From NCBI GenBank assembly GCA_033763355.1, contig JANRKT010000117.1, forward strand, positions 1-5,728: a stretch of 5,728 nt of DNA, written 5' to 3'. Every line of letters begins with the position of its first letter. Position 1 is the first letter of the stretch. Both the position numbers and the translations under genes were made by a program. A model generated the notes under the pieces. The model ran no database searches, was not told where the DNA came from, and saw only the letters and a program-made list of their open reading frames with translations. Source of the stretch: JANRKT01 sp033763355 (GTDB lineage: Bacteria > Bacteroidota > Bacteroidia > Chitinophagales > Chitinophagaceae). Shown here piece by piece: positions 4,214 to 5,728 of this stretch.

Positions 4214-5728
4214 CTATTCTGAAAATTCACTCAGCTCCAGCCAGCGCGTTTCTTTTTCATCCAGTAAGCGGGTTACTTCGCCTATACGTTGGGATAGTTG
4301 CTGCAGTTCTTCAAAAGGCAGGTTCCCTTCGCTGAGTTTTGATGTAATGATTTTCTTTTCACCGGTAAGCCCTGCAATCTCTTTTTCCAGTAATTCAAAT
4401 TCACGTTTTTCTTTATAGGTAAGACGTTTCCTATCCTTTGTTTCTGTATTTGCAGGTTGCACACTGCCAACTGCGGACTGTGTACTGACGGATGCATACT
4501 CCGCTTCTTCTTTCTGCGAAAGCCTGTATTGTGAATAATTTCCCGGGAAATCCCTGATAACCCCATCTCCTTCAAAAACAAATAAATGATCAACAAGCCT
4601 GTCCATAAAATACCGGTCGTGGCTTACGATAAGCAAACAACCTTTAAACTCGCTTAAAAAATTTTCCAATACGCCAAGTGTAGGAAGGTCCAGGTCATTG
4701 GTGGGCTCGTCAAGTATTAAAAAGTTGGGATTGCGGAATAAAATGGAAAGCAAATGCAGCCTTCTTTTTTCACCACCGCTCAGTTTGCTGATGTAGGTAT
4801 ATTGTTTGTCAGGATCAAATAAAAACAACTGCAGGAACTGCGCAGCGCTTAATGAACCACCTGCCGCCAGCGGAAAATTTTCAGCGATATTTTTTACAAA
4901 TTCTATCACCCTCATGTCTTCTTTCCACTGTAAACCGGTTTGCGAGTAATTGCCGAATACCACTGTATCGCCAATGTTTATTTTTCCGCTGTCGGCCTGT
5001 TCCGTCCCAAGAATTATATTGATAAAGGTGGATTTGCCCACGCCATTTTTTCCCGCTACTCCGGCCCTTTCACCCTTTTTAAATGTATAGTCAAAACCTT
5101 TCAGTATTACTTTATCAGCGTAGCTCTTATATACTTTTTTCAGTTCAGCCACTTTACCGCCAAGCCGGTTCATTTTCATCTGCAATTGCACCTGCTGGTC
5201 TTCGATGCGTTGTTTTGCCTTTGTTTCTGTTTCATAAAAAGCATCCTGCCTGCTTTTGCTTTTGGTGGTACGTGCACGGGGCTGTTTGCGCATCCATTCC
5301 AGTTCACGGCGGTAAAGGTTGCGGGCTTTGTCTATACTGGCGGCTTCACTTTCTGTCCTTGCCGCTTTCTTTTCTATGTAGTTTTGGTAATCGCCTTTAT
5401 AAACATACAAATCACTCCTTTCAAGCTCCCATATTTCTTCACAAACTGCGTCTAAAAAATAGCGGTCATGGGTTACCATCAGGAGGGTTACTTTTTCCTG
5501 GTTAAGATAATGTTCAAGCCATTCCACCATTTCCACATCAAGGTGGTTGGTGGGCTCATCCATGATCAGCAGCACATGTTTATGTTCAAAACCAATATCA
5601 ATAAGTGTTTTGGCCAGCGCCACCCTTTTTCGCTGACCGCCGCTCAGCGTACCCACAACCTGTTGCAAATGGTGGATGTTCAGTTTCCCCAATACCTGTT
5701 TTACTTTGGCGTCAAAATTCCATGCGCC
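4214..5728 (-). CDS. uup: Uup-type ABC-F ATPase, N-terminus outside the window
   Basis: ABC-F proteins are soluble twin-ATPase proteins without membrane domains that act on the ribosome; Uup is the housekeeping branch, also linked to precise excision of transposons in E. coli. The frame is open to base 5728 (it begins GAWNFDAKVKQV), and 504 residues are visible. Counting from the edge, domain 1 has signature LSGGQ (28-32), Walker B ending DEPTNHLD (57-64) and H-loop THD (86-88). The inter-domain linker includes EWMRKQPRARTTKSKSR (144-160), typical of Uup. Domain 2 has Walker A GKNGVGKST (226-234), a Q-loop near Gln263, signature LSGGE (316-320), Walker B LDEPTNDLD (339-347) and H-loop SHD (369-371). 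A variable linker (about 405-434) leads to a charged coiled-coil C-terminal domain (436-504), which marks Uup rather than antibiotic-resistance ABC-Fs. The first Walker A and roughly 120 residues lie off the right edge. All visible ATPase motifs are intact. The stop is TAG. Confidence 0.92.
   Translation of the reverse strand, partial: GAWNFDAKVKQVLGKLNIHHLQQVVGTLSGGQRKRVALAKTLIDIGFEHKHVLLIMDEPTNHLDVEMVEWLEHYLNQEKVTLLMVTHDRYFLDAVCEEIWELERSDLYVYKGDYQNYIEKKAARTESEAASIDKARNLYRRELEWMRKQPRARTTKSKSRQDAFYETETKAKQRIEDQQVQLQMKMNRLGGKVAELKKVYKSYADKVILKGFDYTFKKGERAGVAGKNGVGKSTFINIILGTEQADSGKINIGDTVVFGNYSQTGLQWKEDMRVIEFVKNIAENFPLAAGGSLSAAQFLQLFLFDPDKQYTYISKLSGGEKRRLHLLSILFRNPNFLILDEPTNDLDLPTLGVLENFLSEFKGCLLIVSHDRYFMDRLVDHLFVFEGDGVIRDFPGNYSQYRLSQKEEAEYASVSTQSAVGSVQPANTETKDRKRLTYKEKREFELLEKEIAGLTGEKKIITSKLSEGNLPFEELQQLSQRIGEVTRLLDEKETRWLELSEFSE
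4463..4490. repeat. Heptanucleotide tandem repeat ACTGNNN, four copies, inside the ABC-F gene
   Basis: ACTG occurs at 4463, 4470, 4477 and 4484, exactly seven bases apart, with spacers CCA, CGG, TGT and ACG. The same phase keeps TG at 4458-4459 and 4493-4494, suggesting one decayed unit on each side. On the coding (-) strand the unit is NNNCAGT. Because seven is not a multiple of three, successive units are read in different frames and encode VSTQSAVGSVQ, the flexible linker before the C-terminal coiled coil. It probably arose by slippage or spread of a short interspersed repeat; a chance origin is possible. Confidence 0.6.

Noticed and set aside
4940..5455. A 171-codon open frame on the + strand opposite the ABC-F gene
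   Set aside because: It is antisense to well-conserved ABC-F sequence, including the domain 2 Walker A, and its Phe/Cys-rich translation has no recognisable domain. It is a shadow of the real gene.
4214..5728. Antibiotic-resistance ABC-F (target protection) rather than Uup
   Set aside because: The C-terminal charged coiled-coil domain and the basic PRARTTKSKSR-type linker are Uup features, and no mobile-element or resistance context is present.
1..5728. A novel multi-gene defence, mobile or biosynthetic system
   Set aside because: The six genes switch strand several times, belong to unrelated common families, and show no tight co-directional cluster or mobile-element signature.

Overview
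The window looks like ordinary chromosomal DNA from a member of the Bacteroidota, most likely the Chitinophagaceae or a close relative. This is inferred from protein character (a stand-alone RlmK-type methyltransferase, a redoxin of the CNHCP/IKWK type, a membrane-anchored serine hydrolase with a CSCVFV motif), from A/T-rich leaders mostly lacking Shine-Dalgarno sequences, and from possible -7 boxes resembling the Bacteroidota consensus TAnnTTTG. No RNA gene, CRISPR array, insertion sequence, integrase or phage gene is visible.

Layout from left to right. (1) Bases 1-339, + strand: the 3' part of a ChrR-like cupin gene whose reading frame is open to the left edge. (2) Bases 452-1378, + strand: an RlmK-like 23S rRNA guanine-N7 methyltransferase without the THUMP/RlmL half found in E. 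coli. (3) Bases 1422-1982, - strand: a thioredoxin-fold redoxin, convergent with the methyltransferase. (4) Bases 2100-3488, + strand: a membrane-anchored serine hydrolase of the class C beta-lactamase/6-aminohexanoate-dimer hydrolase superfamily, divergent from the redoxin. (5) A strong hairpin terminator at 3487-3519 between convergent genes. (6) Bases 3537-4088, - strand: a probable lipoprotein with an NTF2/SnoaL-like domain. (7) Bases 4214-5728, - strand: an Uup-type ABC-F ATPase cut off by the right edge. No gap exceeds 300 bases.

The genes do not form an obvious pathway or operon. Orientation switches repeatedly, and the roles look independent: ribosome-related housekeeping (RlmK, Uup), redox, envelope hydrolase and a small lipoprotein. 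I see no convincing new multi-gene system. The most unusual signal is a short tandem array of the heptamer ACTGNNN (period 7, four copies, 4463-4490) inside the ABC-F gene. It encodes the variable linker between the second ATPase domain and the C-terminal coiled coil. Because 7 is not a multiple of 3, the repeat passes through all three reading phases without disrupting the protein.
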